From Candidatus Peregrinibacteria bacterium (GTDB lineage Bacteria > Patescibacteriota > Gracilibacteria > Peribacterales > Peribacteraceae): a DNA stretch of 64,000 bases. Position numbers and translations under genes: made by a program. How positions within the stretch are numbered: position 1 is the stretch's first letter; the number at the start of each line of letters is the position of its first letter. Location of the stretch: positions 62,001 through 126,000 of the forward strand of contig JAUSFD010000005.1 of assembly GCA_030649955.1 (NCBI GenBank). Reading direction: 5' to 3'. Positions 50,181-57,531 of the stretch are shown one piece after another. The notes under the pieces were generated by a model. The model had not been told where the DNA came from, did not search any database, and saw nothing but the letters and a program-made list of their open reading frames with translations.

Positions 50181-51482
50181 ATGCCCACTGCCACTTTCCC
50201 TTCCGCGCCTCCCTCTGTAGGCTCCCAGAGCATGTCGTTCGTTAAAGATCCCTCACTGGCTGCCCAAGGTCGTCTCAACCTCGAGATTGCGGAGAAGCGC
50301 ATGGGCGCGCTGCTCACGGTGCGCGAGCGCTTCGCCAAGGAGAAGCCCTTTGCAGGGCTCACGATTGGGATGGCGCTGCACGTCACGAAGGAGACAGGCA
50401 TCCTCGTGCGCACGCTCAAAGCAGGTGGTGCGAAGGTGAGCATCACCGGCTGCAATCCCCTCAGTACTCAGGATGACATCGCCGCAGCGCTTGCGGAGGA
50501 GGACACCCTCGTGTGGGCGTACAAGGGCGAGACGAAGGAAGATTACTACCGCTTCCTCACCGCGGTGATCGAGACCGAACCCGATATCACCATCGACGAC
50601 GGCTGCGATCTCGTCACAGAGATTCACCAGAAGCATCCACACATGCTCGGCAAGCTCCTGGGCGGCTGCGAAGAGACGACGACCGGCATCATCCGTCTGA
50701 AATCCATGGAGCGTGACGGCGCGCTCAAGATTCCGATGATCGCCGTGAATGACAACAAGACGAAGCACCTCATGGATAACTACTACGGCACAGGACAGTC
50801 GACCTTCGATGGCATCCTCCGCTCCACGAACCTTCTGATTGCTGGGAAAACCGTCGTGATTCTGGGCTACGGCAGCTGCGGGAAAGGGGTCGCGATGCGC
50901 GCCCGCGGACTCGGTGCCCAAGTGATCGTCACCGAGGTCGATCAGTTCGCAGCCCTGCAGGCAGCCATGGATGGGCATCGTGTCATGCGGATGGAGGACG
51001 CTGCTTCGATCGGAGATTTGTTCATCACGGTGACAGGGAATCTCCACGTCATCCGCGTTGAGCACATGGAGCAGATGAAAGACGGAGTCGTCCTCGCGAA
51101 CTCCGGCCACTTCGATTGTGAGCTGGATCTGGAAGCTCTCGAGAAGAAGAGCAAGAGGAAGAGGCGTGTCCGTCATTACTTGGATGAATATCTCCTCCCT
51201 TCCGGAAGGGTCCTCTACGTCGCCGGAGAAGGAAGACTTGTGAATCTCGCTTCCGCGGAGGGGCACCCCAGCGAAGTGATGAGTTTGAGCTTCTGCGGCC
51301 AGGCGCTCGCCTGCGAGTATCTCGTGAAGAACAAGGGCAAGCTCAAGCCGACGGTGATTACCCTCCCCGCCGAGATTGATGACTACATCGCTGGTCTTCA
51401 GCTGAAGGCTATGGAAATCGCCATCGATGAACTCACTCCCGAGCAGAAGAAATACCTCGCGAGCTGGCAGGAGGGGACGTGA
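50181..51482 (+). CDS. ahcY: S-adenosylhomocysteine hydrolase
   Basis: A 433-aa enzyme splitting S-adenosylhomocysteine into adenosine and homocysteine with tightly bound NAD. It shows IGMALHVTKETGILVRTLKA, GCNPLSTQDDIAAAL, GGCEETTTGIIRLKSM, IAVNDNKTKHLMDNYYGTGQ, the NAD site VVILGYGSCGKGVAMRARGL, and LVNLASAEGHPSEVMSLSF. The start at ATG 50181 keeps a 17-residue Pro/Ser lead before MSFVKDPSL; the ATG at 50232 is possible. It detoxifies the by-product of the methyltransferases in this window. Confidence 0.96.
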   Translation: MPTATFPSAPPSVGSQSMSFVKDPSLAAQGRLNLEIAEKRMGALLTVRERFAKEKPFAGLTIGMALHVTKETGILVRTLKAGGAKVSITGCNPLSTQDDIAAALAEEDTLVWAYKGETKEDYYRFLTAVIETEPDITIDDGCDLVTEIHQKHPHMLGKLLGGCEETTTGIIRLKSMERDGALKIPMIAVNDNKTKHLMDNYYGTGQSTFDGILRSTNLLIAGKTVVILGYGSCGKGVAMRARGLGAQVIVTEVDQFAALQAAMDGHRVMRMEDAASIGDLFITVTGNLHVIRVEHMEQMKDGVVLANSGHFDCELDLEALEKKSKRKRRVRHYLDEYLLPSGRVLYVAGEGRLVNLASAEGHPSEVMSLSFCGQALACEYLVKNKGKLKPTVITLPAEIDDYIAGLQLKAMEIAIDELTPEQKKYLASWQEGT

Positions 51483-51703
51483 GAAGAATGTAAAATGTAC
51501 AATGTTGGATGGAGAATGGGAGTGTTGAATGAGTTCGAAAGCGATTCACGATTCCGTAGCCGGGGTTCGTCTACCCCGGCGGGCAAGTGGGATGGATTCG
51601 ACAAGCTCACCACAGGTAACTGAATCGACTACGGAGAATGTCTTTCGTATTCGGTATAGATTTTGGCTAAAATAAGCCAAGGACTGTCGGTTTCTTCCTG
51701 TAC

Positions 51704-51731
51704 TTGCAATTATTAAAAAATATTGTATTAT
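51704..51731 (+). promoter_or_regulatory. orphan promoter into non-coding DNA
   Basis: TTGCAA (51704-51709), 16-bp spacer, TATTAT (51726-51731): the same architecture as the promoters at 39367 and 46412. At the distance where those have ATG, this one has ATT (51740), opening a 54-codon frame with poor codon use. A non-coding transcript is more likely. Confidence 0.5.
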
Positions 51732-52168
51732 ATCACAACATTCAGTTCCTTCCTTTCACTCGGTCGCAGAGCACGAAGACTGTGGCGAGTATTCCATCGA
51801 TGGGTACGAAACACGAGAGTGCACGCACGGAGACAATACTCCTGTACAGGCATTCTCCACCTCTCGATGGAGATCGCACACGAGATTTCGTTTTCCGCTA
51901 GAGCAAAAGGAGAACTGAGGCTTCCACTCACTTGACCGCACGGAGTCGATCCCTAGAATACGCAAAATTCGCGAGAGGAGGTGTACTGCTGTAACGGTAC
52001 ACAGGTTCGATCCTTCACACCTTCGCATCAGTGATGAGAAACGTGCTCTTGTCGCGGTTGATCGAGGATTGTGGGGCCATCGTTGGCTCCGCACCGCATC
52101 CGCGGCAAACACGGTTCAAAAAAAGGAGTTTCGAAATGGGGATCAAGTTTTTGGTGGCTAAGCCCACA

Positions 52169-52396
52169 CGCCCCCGAAAGGGGCGCAAAAAGGTCAAGGG
52201 GCCCCCTCCGGGGACCCCAAAGGCCATCCTGGCCAAAGCCGCGCTCTGGGAAGAGCGCGGCCGTAATGGCCAAGCAAGGGGCTAGCCCCCACCCCCACCG
52301 CCCCGCACCTAGCGGGGCGCACGTCTGAAACTCCCGCCTAGTTTTTCGCCCGGACCCTATGCAGCTCAATTCTTTTCTGGCTGCAGGGGTCCGGGC
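52169..52396. ncRNA. hairpin-dense locus, candidate structured RNA
   Basis: Six strong hairpins in 230 bp: CGCCCC/GGGGCG (52169-52185), GGCCA/TGGCC (52222-52234), a perfect 10-bp GCCGCGCTCT/AGAGCGCGGC (52238-52261), the palindrome GGGGCTAGCCCC (52278-52289), CGCCCCGC/GCGGGGCG (52299-52319), and GCCCGGACCC/GGGTCCGGGC with an inner GCAG/CTGC (52348-52396). It matches no RNA family I know; I looked for tmRNA, RNase P and SRP motifs without success. The strand is undecided. Confidence 0.45.
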
Positions 52397-52453
52397 ACCT
52401 CTTTACAAGATCACGTTCCTCGTCGCTTCACTCTTCCTTTCCCCCTCATTCCT

Positions 52454-52627
52454 ATGTCCGGTGTCAATGAACCAGCAACGTACCTCGATCATGCGCGTCA
52501 GGTGGAAGCTCAACGCTTCCCCAATGATCCTGTGCAGGCAGAGCAGTTCGCACAAACGAGGCATGCACTCGCACAACGGTTCATAGATCAGTTGATTCGC
52601 ATGGGCGATGATCAGGAAGGTATCTGA
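52454..52627 (+). CDS. small orphan protein
   Basis: A 57-aa protein too short for most gene finders: MSGVNEPATYLDHARQVEAQ, then a helical, charged rest ending RMGDDQEGI. Codon use is normal, and it ends 23 bp before the next gene, with which it probably forms an operon. Function unknown. Confidence 0.55.
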   Translation: MSGVNEPATYLDHARQVEAQRFPNDPVQAEQFAQTRHALAQRFIDQLIRMGDDQEGI

Positions 52628-52650
52628 ATAATAGATTCCCCCCCAATTCC

Positions 52651-53004
52651 ATGGAAGAACTCGTCGAAGTCGAAGTTGAAAACAAGCAGGGACCTGAAGA
52701 TGGCATGCGAGATTCCAGAGGAGAATTGCATGCAGCCCTGGTGAGAGCGGTTGAGGATGTACTTGCCATAGAAACTAATCCTGCTGTGGTGGAAATGCTT
52801 CCAGAAGTGGAGGCACAAGTTCGAGGAGCTATTGATCAGGCATGCAATAATGCAAACGGCGATGGGCTCACTTGGGAGCAGCGGAAGGCTTTGGGAAAAC
52901 TCGTCGGTTCCATCGGACATCAGGCGAAGCAAGCTGTGAAGCAGAATGGGAAGGCATGGAGGCAGGCAAATGGGCGCGGTTATGCGTATCAGAGGGAGAA
53001 ATAG
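52651..53004 (+). CDS. orphan hypothetical protein
   Basis: A 117-aa soluble, helical protein: an acidic start (MEELVEVEVENKQGPEDGMR), VEMLPEVEAQVRGAIDQACN, and a basic Gln/Lys-rich end (GHQAKQAVKQNGKAWRQANG). Not recognised. The basic tail would allow nucleic-acid contact, but that is a guess. It follows the 57-aa gene closely. Confidence 0.65.
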   Translation: MEELVEVEVENKQGPEDGMRDSRGELHAALVRAVEDVLAIETNPAVVEMLPEVEAQVRGAIDQACNNANGDGLTWEQRKALGKLVGSIGHQAKQAVKQNGKAWRQANGRGYAYQREK

Positions 53005-53126
53005 TTCAAGAGAATTACAGTGAAGGATCGCGCGAGACCGCGGGCAAAACCTCAGAATCCGTAGCCCAACAGTGTTCTGATCCGCGCCCCAGAAAGGGCG
53101 CTCTCGTCGTTCTTGTTATACATCTA

Positions 53127-53182
53127 CCAATGAGGCGGGCTTTCTGGACACGTCACTCGCGAGTGACGTGTCTGGCCCGCGG
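53127..53182. repeat. 26-bp perfect palindrome in a longer hairpin
   Basis: GACACGTCACTCG (53147-53159) and its exact complement (53160-53172) form a loopless palindrome, enclosed by GCGGGC and GCCCGC. It lies between the orphan gene and the PolX-like gene. It could be an operator-like site or a mobile-element scar. Confidence 0.6.
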
Positions 53183-53238
53183 TCGGGAACGGTAAACACC
53201 GAACAGTCGAATATCACCCTTTCTGCTACGCTTTCCCC

Positions 53239-54210
53239 GTGGAGAACAACAAACGCCTCGCCTCTCTCCTCCGGCAGATCGCCGCTCTGCTCGATGAGCA
53301 GGGGGTCGCGTTCAAGCCCGCGGCGTACAGGAGGGGGGCGCAGGTGATTGAAGATCTGCCCCGGGATGTTTCGACATTCAAGTCGGAGAAGGAATTGATG
53401 GAACTCCCCGGGATTGGGCAGGCGATTGCGGGGAAAGTTGTGGAGTATTTGAAGACGGGGAAGATCGAGGCGCTGGAGAAGCTGTTGCACACGCAGGGCG
53501 GCATCTCCGCAGAGCTCATGGAGGTGGAGGACATGGGGCCCAAGCGCGCGCGGTTGCTACAGCGGGAGCTCGGGATCATGACGGTGGCGGATCTTGTGAA
53601 AGCTGCCGAGGCGGGGAAGATCCGCAGCCTGCCGCGCTTCTCTGAGGTCATGGAGAAGAAAATCCTCGAGAATGCGAAGCGCGTGAAGGAGCGTGTGCGG
53701 AGGTTTCCTCGGGATGAAGTGATCAAAGATGCGGAGATGATTCTCAAGACATTGCGCTCTGTCCCCGGTGTCGAGCGTAGCGAGATCGCGGGATCGTACC
53801 GTCGGGAGAAATCCACGATTGGTGATCTGGATGTCCTCGTCGTCACACGCTCGCGGGAAAAGGTAATGGATGCGATCGCGAAGCTTCCCATCGTTCGCGA
53901 AGTCGTCGCGCGCGGGGAGACGAAGATGTCACTCAACTTACAATCGGGCATGCGCGTCGATATCCGCTTCGTGAAGGCGTCACAGTGGGGGAGTGCGCTC
54001 CTCTACTTCACGGGGAGCAAGGAGCACAACATTGTCCTTCGCAAGCGCGCCATCGAGCGTGGTTGGAAGCTCAATGAGTACGCACTCCTCGAAGGCGACA
54101 AGGTGATCGCGAGTCGCGAAGAGAAGGATATCTACAAGGCACTCGGGCTGCCGTTTGTGGAGCCGAGGGAGAGGACGGAGGAACTGCCCTCACCCGCCTC
54201 CGCCCCGTGA
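53239..54210 (+). CDS. DNA polymerase X-like protein without PHP domain
   Basis: A 323-aa protein made of the polymerase X core: an 8-kDa-like N-terminus (ALLDEQGVAFKPAAYRRGAQ), helix-hairpin-helix motifs (ELPGIGQAIAGKVVEYLKTG, VEDMGPKRARLL), and the nucleotidyltransferase GSYRREKSTIGDLDVLV with a DxD pair, then MRVDIRFV as third acid. Likely a gap-filling repair polymerase. Bacterial PolX usually has a C-terminal PHP exonuclease, absent here. GTG start, 6 nt after TACGCT. The last ~12 residues (TEELPSPASAP) come from repeat DNA. Confidence 0.88.
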   Translation: MENNKRLASLLRQIAALLDEQGVAFKPAAYRRGAQVIEDLPRDVSTFKSEKELMELPGIGQAIAGKVVEYLKTGKIEALEKLLHTQGGISAELMEVEDMGPKRARLLQRELGIMTVADLVKAAEAGKIRSLPRFSEVMEKKILENAKRVKERVRRFPRDEVIKDAEMILKTLRSVPGVERSEIAGSYRREKSTIGDLDVLVVTRSREKVMDAIAKLPIVREVVARGETKMSLNLQSGMRVDIRFVKASQWGSALLYFTGSKEHNIVLRKRAIERGWKLNEYALLEGDKVIASREEKDIYKALGLPFVEPRERTEELPSPASAP

Positions 54211-54345
54211 GCGGGGCTACGGACGGGCAAGCCCTCGCCCTCTCCCGGACGCGGGAGAGGGAACTGTTTGTTGTTCTGTTGAATCGCTCCCTTCTCCCGG
54301 ATCCGGGAGAAGGGGCGGGGATGAGGGCAGCAGCCTGCTACTTCT
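54186..54345. repeat. CCCTCTCC/GGAGAGGG double-hairpin element, copy 2
   Basis: Two hairpins, CCCTCTCCCGGACGCGGGAG onward and CCCTTCTCCCGGATCCGGGA onward, are joined by a linker GTTTGTTGTTCTGTTGAATC. The same linker in reverse complement joins the same hairpins at 59822-59935. It ends the PolX gene and lies against the slipin gene end, between convergent genes. Confidence 0.85.
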
Positions 54346-55093
54346 TCGCCAACCCCTCCAGCGCCCTCAGCGCCTCGATGGGCACCATCCACACTGTGGT
54401 ATTGGACTGATCTGAGCTGATGTCGTTGATGCTCTGGAGCGTGCGCAGGTGGAGGGCGCCCGGAGTCTTCGAGAGCATCTCTGCAGCCTGTGCCAGGTTC
54501 GCCGATGCCGCGAGTTCCCCCTCCGAACTGATGATGACCGCCTGCTTCTCGCGTTGCGCTTCCGCAACTTTCGCTATCGTGCGCTTGAGCGTCTCTGGTA
54601 GCACGATGTCCTTGAGCTCTACGGACTGAACGTCGATGCCCCAGGCATCGGACACGCGATCGACGACGAGCTTGATCGATTCGCTCACCTCCTTCTTCTT
54701 CGTGAGGAGCTCGTCGAGAGTCACCTCTCCGACGGCATTGCGCATAGTGGTCTGTGCCAGCTGGCTCACGGCGAAGAAGAAGTCCTCCACCTCGATCACC
54801 GCCTTCGCCGCATCCGATACGCGGAAGTAGATGACCGCGTTGATGCGGATGGGGATATTGTCCTTCGTGATTGCCTCCTGATCGGGGACATCCACAGCCT
54901 TCACACGGATATCGATTTTGACTAATCGTTGGAAGATGGGAATGAGGATGTGCCACCCCGGGCCCCACATGCGCGAGTACTTCCCCATCGTGAACACGAT
55001 CCCGCGCTCGTACTGATTCACCTGGCGGATGCACGAGAAGAGGATAATCAGTGCGAGGGTGCCGAACGGTAGGAGGAGGAAGGTGTTGTTCAT
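54338..55093 (-). CDS. slipin, stomatin-like SPFH/Band 7 membrane protein
   Basis: A 251-aa protein with an N-terminal membrane hairpin (residues 4-22), then the SPFH domain (ERGIVFTMGKYSRMWGPGWH, VDVPDQEAITKDNIPIRINA) and a helical C-terminus (AEAQREKQAVIISSEGELAA). Slipins form large ring assemblies on the membrane and are often paired with a NfeD protease partner, not present here. Single gene. Confidence 0.93.
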   Translation of the reverse strand: MNNTFLLLPFGTLALIILFSCIRQVNQYERGIVFTMGKYSRMWGPGWHILIPIFQRLVKIDIRVKAVDVPDQEAITKDNIPIRINAVIYFRVSDAAKAVIEVEDFFFAVSQLAQTTMRNAVGEVTLDELLTKKKEVSESIKLVVDRVSDAWGIDVQSVELKDIVLPETLKRTIAKVAEAQREKQAVIISSEGELAASANLAQAAEMLSKTPGALHLRTLQSINDISSDQSNTTVWMVPIEALRALEGLAKK

Positions 55094-55150
55094 ACTCTGG
55101 AGTATCCGATTTTGAGTATGGAACTGTCAAAGTGATTTTCCTCTCGCGGA

Positions 55151-55178
55151 AACAAAAACACCCGCCTTACGGCGGGTG
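55151..55178 (-). terminator. Rho-independent terminator of the histone gene
   Basis: On the minus strand, CACCCGCC, loop GTAA, GGCGGGTG (55178-55159), followed by TTTTTGTTT. It is a textbook terminator 45 bp after the histone gene stop. Confidence 0.9.
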
Positions 55179-55222
55179 CTCTCGTTTCGGCGTGTTGAAC
55201 GCCTGAATGACGAAGAAACCGA

Positions 55223-55393
55223 TTAGAGGTCGTGGGGTCTCACGGTGACGCGACCATTGTCCTTCGCCCTCTTCGCGGCGGCCTTGACGGCGTTCTCGAG
55301 GTAGGCGCTGGCGGCCTCTGGGAAGTCACCGGCTGTCATCATGCCGTGCTTCTTCAGGAGGTCCTTGAGAGCTGATGCAACGACGTAGCTCAT
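55223..55393 (-). CDS. bacterial histone-fold DNA-binding protein
   Basis: A 56-aa protein with a single histone fold: a short helix (VVASALKDLLKKHGM), the long central helix (DFPEAASAYLENAVKAAAKR), and the loop and last helix NGRVTVRPHDL, which parallels the GRKTVxAxDI motif of archaeal histones. It should dimerise and bind or bend DNA in the nucleoid. Small bacterial histones of this kind are known from Bdellovibrio and from some candidate phyla. The ATG at 55393 removes 39 unconserved residues of the longer frame. It has its own terminator. Confidence 0.85.
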   Translation of the reverse strand: MSYVVASALKDLLKKHGMMTAGDFPEAASAYLENAVKAAAKRAKDNGRVTVRPHDL

Positions 55394-55620
55394 AGAAGTG
55401 GGGTAAAAGTAGTAAAAGCGGGGTGATTCTATGCACCTCCCTCCCCCCGCCGCAAGCGGTTTTTTGCGCCATATGCCCAATTCGCGTGGAAATGAGCTGC
55501 TAATGTGCAATTGACGGCCGGGAGGTTTCCTGGTGACTCAGTGTGGCTATAGGGCCTCTCAGGCCATTCTGGAGCCAAATTTCACTGGTTGAGCGAGTGG
55601 GCTTGTGTACAATCCCCCGC

Positions 55621-55711
55621 GGTGGGATGGCCGAGTGGTCGAAGGCGCGCGACTCGAAATCGCGTAACCCCCAAAAGGGGTTCGAGGGTTCGAATCCCTC
55701 TCCCACCGCCA
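55621..55711 (+). tRNA. tRNA-Ser (anticodon CGA)
   Basis: Class II tRNA with acceptor GGTGGGA/TCCCACC, D-arm GCCGAGTGGTCGAAGGC, anticodon stem-loop CGCGA-CTCGAAA-TCGCG (anticodon CGA, reads UCG), a long variable arm AACCCCCAAAAGGGGTT, T-arm GAGGG-TTCGAAT-CCCTC, discriminator G, and an encoded CCA (55709-55711). Confidence 0.97.
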
Positions 55712-55886
55712 GCCTTCGCGTCCTGCGGGACGGCTACGGCCGGCGGGCCCCCATCCTCGGATAGTTGAAACGAAGGCTGTCGGACCCAAAGGGTCTCCTT
55801 TGGAGCCGTAGCCCCGCGCACGGGGCGGAGGCTGACTGCTTCCATTCGTTCCAGCGCATACCGCTTCGCCGTGATGGCTCGTGTCG
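55712..55886. repeat. hairpin-rich spacer after the tRNA
   Basis: It holds CAGCCTTCG...CGAAGGCTG (55711-55719 with about 55770-55778), GACCCAAAGGGTC and GCCGTAGCCCCGCGCACGGG (the last also seen near 17500 and 54200). No gene is seen. Confidence 0.55.
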
Positions 55887-56000
55887 CTATTTCGTCAGGC
55901 TCCCGACGGCGTAGCTGAGACTGGCGAAGAGGAGTCCAGAGAAGAGGATCGCTACGGCGCAGAGGGAGACGCAAATTTGCTTCGTCTGCTTCGAGAACAT
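55887..56000 (-). CDS. 37-aa single-helix membrane peptide
   Basis: A short frame with good codon use: MFSKQTKQICVSLCAVAILF, then SGLLFASLSYAVGSLTK. A basic start and one membrane helix make it a plausible small membrane protein. No ribosome site or clear promoter is seen, so it is uncertain. Confidence 0.45.
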   Translation of the reverse strand: MFSKQTKQICVSLCAVAILFSGLLFASLSYAVGSLTK

Positions 56001-56029
56001 GGGTGCAAGTGTAGCAGAGAACATCAACA

Positions 56030-56113
56030 CGAGTTACGAGTTTTTGGTTTCTGGTTTTTAGTTGACGAGGTTGAGCGAGGAACCAAAAACCAAAAACGAG
56101 AAACCAGAAACTC
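56030..56113. repeat. word-repeat inverted element, TTTTTGGTTTCTGG family
   Basis: Left arm 56030-56063 (CGAGTTTTTGGTTTCTGGTT). Right arm 56080-56113 (ACCAAAAACCAAAAACGAGA, then AACCAGAAACTC). It lies downstream of prfB, before a small divergent frame. Confidence 0.88.
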
Positions 56114-56132
56114 TCAGCGTTGAGTCGAATTA

Positions 56133-57219
56133 TTATTCTTTGGCCTCCCGCTTGAGCTCCGCATCGATGAACTGCTGCAGATCCCCATCCAGCACTCCCG
56201 TCGTATCTGATGTCTCGGTATCGGTGCGCAGGTCCTTCACCATCTGGTAGGGATGCAGGACGTAGCTCCTGATCTGCTGCCCAAAGTCCGCACTCTGCGT
56301 CGCCCCCTTGAGCTCCTTCTTCTGCTCACGCTCTTCGCCGCGTTTCTTCTCGAGTAGCTTGGCACGCACCATGTTCATCGCCTGTGCGCGGTTCTGTAGC
56401 TGGCTCCGCTCTGTCTGACATGCGACCACGATGCCCGTTGGGATGTGCGTGATGCGTACAGCCGTCTCCACCTTGTTCACGTTCTGCCCACCGGCGCCGC
56501 CGCTGCGAAATGTGTCGACGCGGATTTCATTCGGATTGATTTCGATCTCCTTCGTGTCCTCCACCTCCGGGAGCACCTCCACGAGCGCGAAGCTCGTCTG
56601 GCGGAGGTTCTTTGCATTGAAGGGAGAAAGACGTACAAGCCGATGCGTCCCGCGCTCGCACTTCAAATACCCGTACGCGAATTCCCCCGTCACGTAGACC
56701 GTTGCGGACTTGATGCCCGCTTCCTGGCCATCGGTCTTCTCCAGCAGCTTCGTCTGCCATCCCATCCTCTCGCAGTACCGCAGGTACATCCTGAGGAGCA
56801 TCGCTGCCCAGTCCTGTGCTTCCGTTCCGCCTGCTCCTCCGCTCACCGTGAGGTAACAATTTCCCGCGTCGAACTCTCCGCCTAAATAGAGCTGTGTCTC
56901 CAATTCCTTCCACTTCGCCTCTGCTGCTGCTGTCTCTGCCTGCAGGCTGGAGAGGTCACTCTCCTGCGCAACTTTTAGAAGCTCGAGGAGATCAGCAATC
57001 CCCAGGCTCAGTGTAAGCGTCGGCTCCCACTGCTTCTTGAGTCCCTTCAGCTTCGCGAAGAGCGCGTTCGCTGCACGCTGATCCTGCCAGATGTTCGGAT
57101 CCTGAGACTGCTTCTCCAGCTCTGCGATTGCGGCAGGAATGCCCTTCGCCTCAAAGAGAGTCCTTGCCCGTGTTCACGGCAGATCGCAGCTCGGTGAGTT
57201 TCGCGATGAGCTCTTCCAC
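56133..57219 (-). CDS. prfB: peptide chain release factor 2, with programmed +1 frameshift
   Basis: RF2 (about 361 aa), which ends translation at UGA and UAA. The main frame carries the tripeptide SPF ([11 protein letters not shown]), the GGQ catalytic motif ([13 protein letters not shown]) and a normal C-terminus. The first 22 codons (GTG at 57219: [20 protein letters not shown], then SL) lie in another frame, ending CTT TGA (57156-57151). Slipping one base gives CTT-GAG and the downstream frame [15 protein letters not shown]. An AAGGA four bases before CTTTGA supplies the usual internal Shine-Dalgarno stimulus. This is the classic autoregulation of RF2 level. Confidence 0.93.
57151..57165 (-). 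promoter_or_regulatory. prfB +1 frameshift site
   Basis: Minus strand AAGGACTCTCTTTGA: an SD-like AAGGA, then CTT followed by an in-frame TGA. Low RF2 makes the ribosome pause at TGA and shift to CTT/T-GAG. Confidence 0.9.
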
Positions 57220-57284
57220 GGCAAGGGGGGAGGAGGATGTGAGAGCATCCTACAGGATGGGGAGAGGGATTCGAAGACACAATG

Positions 57285-57447
57285 GGGAAAAATCCAAAAT
57301 ACAAAACCCAAAACCCAAAAAAGTTCCAAAAAAAATATCGAAAACCCAAGCCCAACTAGCGAAGGTTTCCCTGTTGAAAATTCCAATACGTTTTACCTGG
57401 AATGTTCTTCCTGTCTGGGTTTTGGGTTTTGGGTTTTTGGGATTTCA
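57285..57447. repeat. word-repeat inverted element, AAAACCC family, in a 312-bp spacer
   Basis: Left arm about 57288-57330 (AAAACCCAAAACCCAAAAAA). Right arm about 57415-57445 (GGGTTTTGGGTTTTGGGTTT). An ~85-nt loop separates them. The spacer between prfB and the PilN-like gene (57220-57531) otherwise holds only the promoter at 57490. Confidence 0.85.
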
Positions 57448-57489
57448 GAAATTAGCTCTTTCTCCCAGGGAACATCGCCTCCAATAGGC

Positions 57490-57518
57490 TTGGAGAACAA
57501 AGGGATTTCTGCTATACT
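57490..57518 (+). promoter_or_regulatory. promoter of the PilN/PilO-like pair
   Basis: TTGGAG (57490-57495), 17-bp spacer, TATACT (57513-57518). GAGGA (57521-57525) lies 6 nt before the ATG at 57532, one of the few Shine-Dalgarno-like sites in the window, but the expected transcript start overlaps it. Confidence 0.65.
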
Positions 57519-57531
57519 ATGAGGAAAACCC

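Larger units (their letters stand above)
51483..52453. other. 971-bp stretch without a convincing gene
   Basis: No frame here has normal codon use together with a start signal. The stretch holds, in order, TGTACAATGTTGG-type words (51487-51530), a GCCGGGGT/ACCCCGGC hairpin (51559-51580), a TTCGACAAGCTCACCACAGG mini-repeat (about 51598-51617), a TGGCT/AGCCA hairpin (51665-51679), a consensus-like promoter (51704-51731) and a run of strong hairpins (52169-52396). Frames at 51740 and 52031 exist but use unusual codons. Confidence 0.6.

Noticed and set aside
51978-52024. tRNA or tmRNA 3' end (GGTTCGATCC)
   Set aside because: The T-stem does not pair beyond two or three bases, no acceptor partner fits, and no CCA or ALAA-type tag frame is found.
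52031-52285. 84-codon frame rich in Pro/Lys in the hairpin locus
   Set aside because: Unusual codons, no promoter or start signal, and it reads straight through perfect hairpins; both strands are open because of the GC-rich stems.
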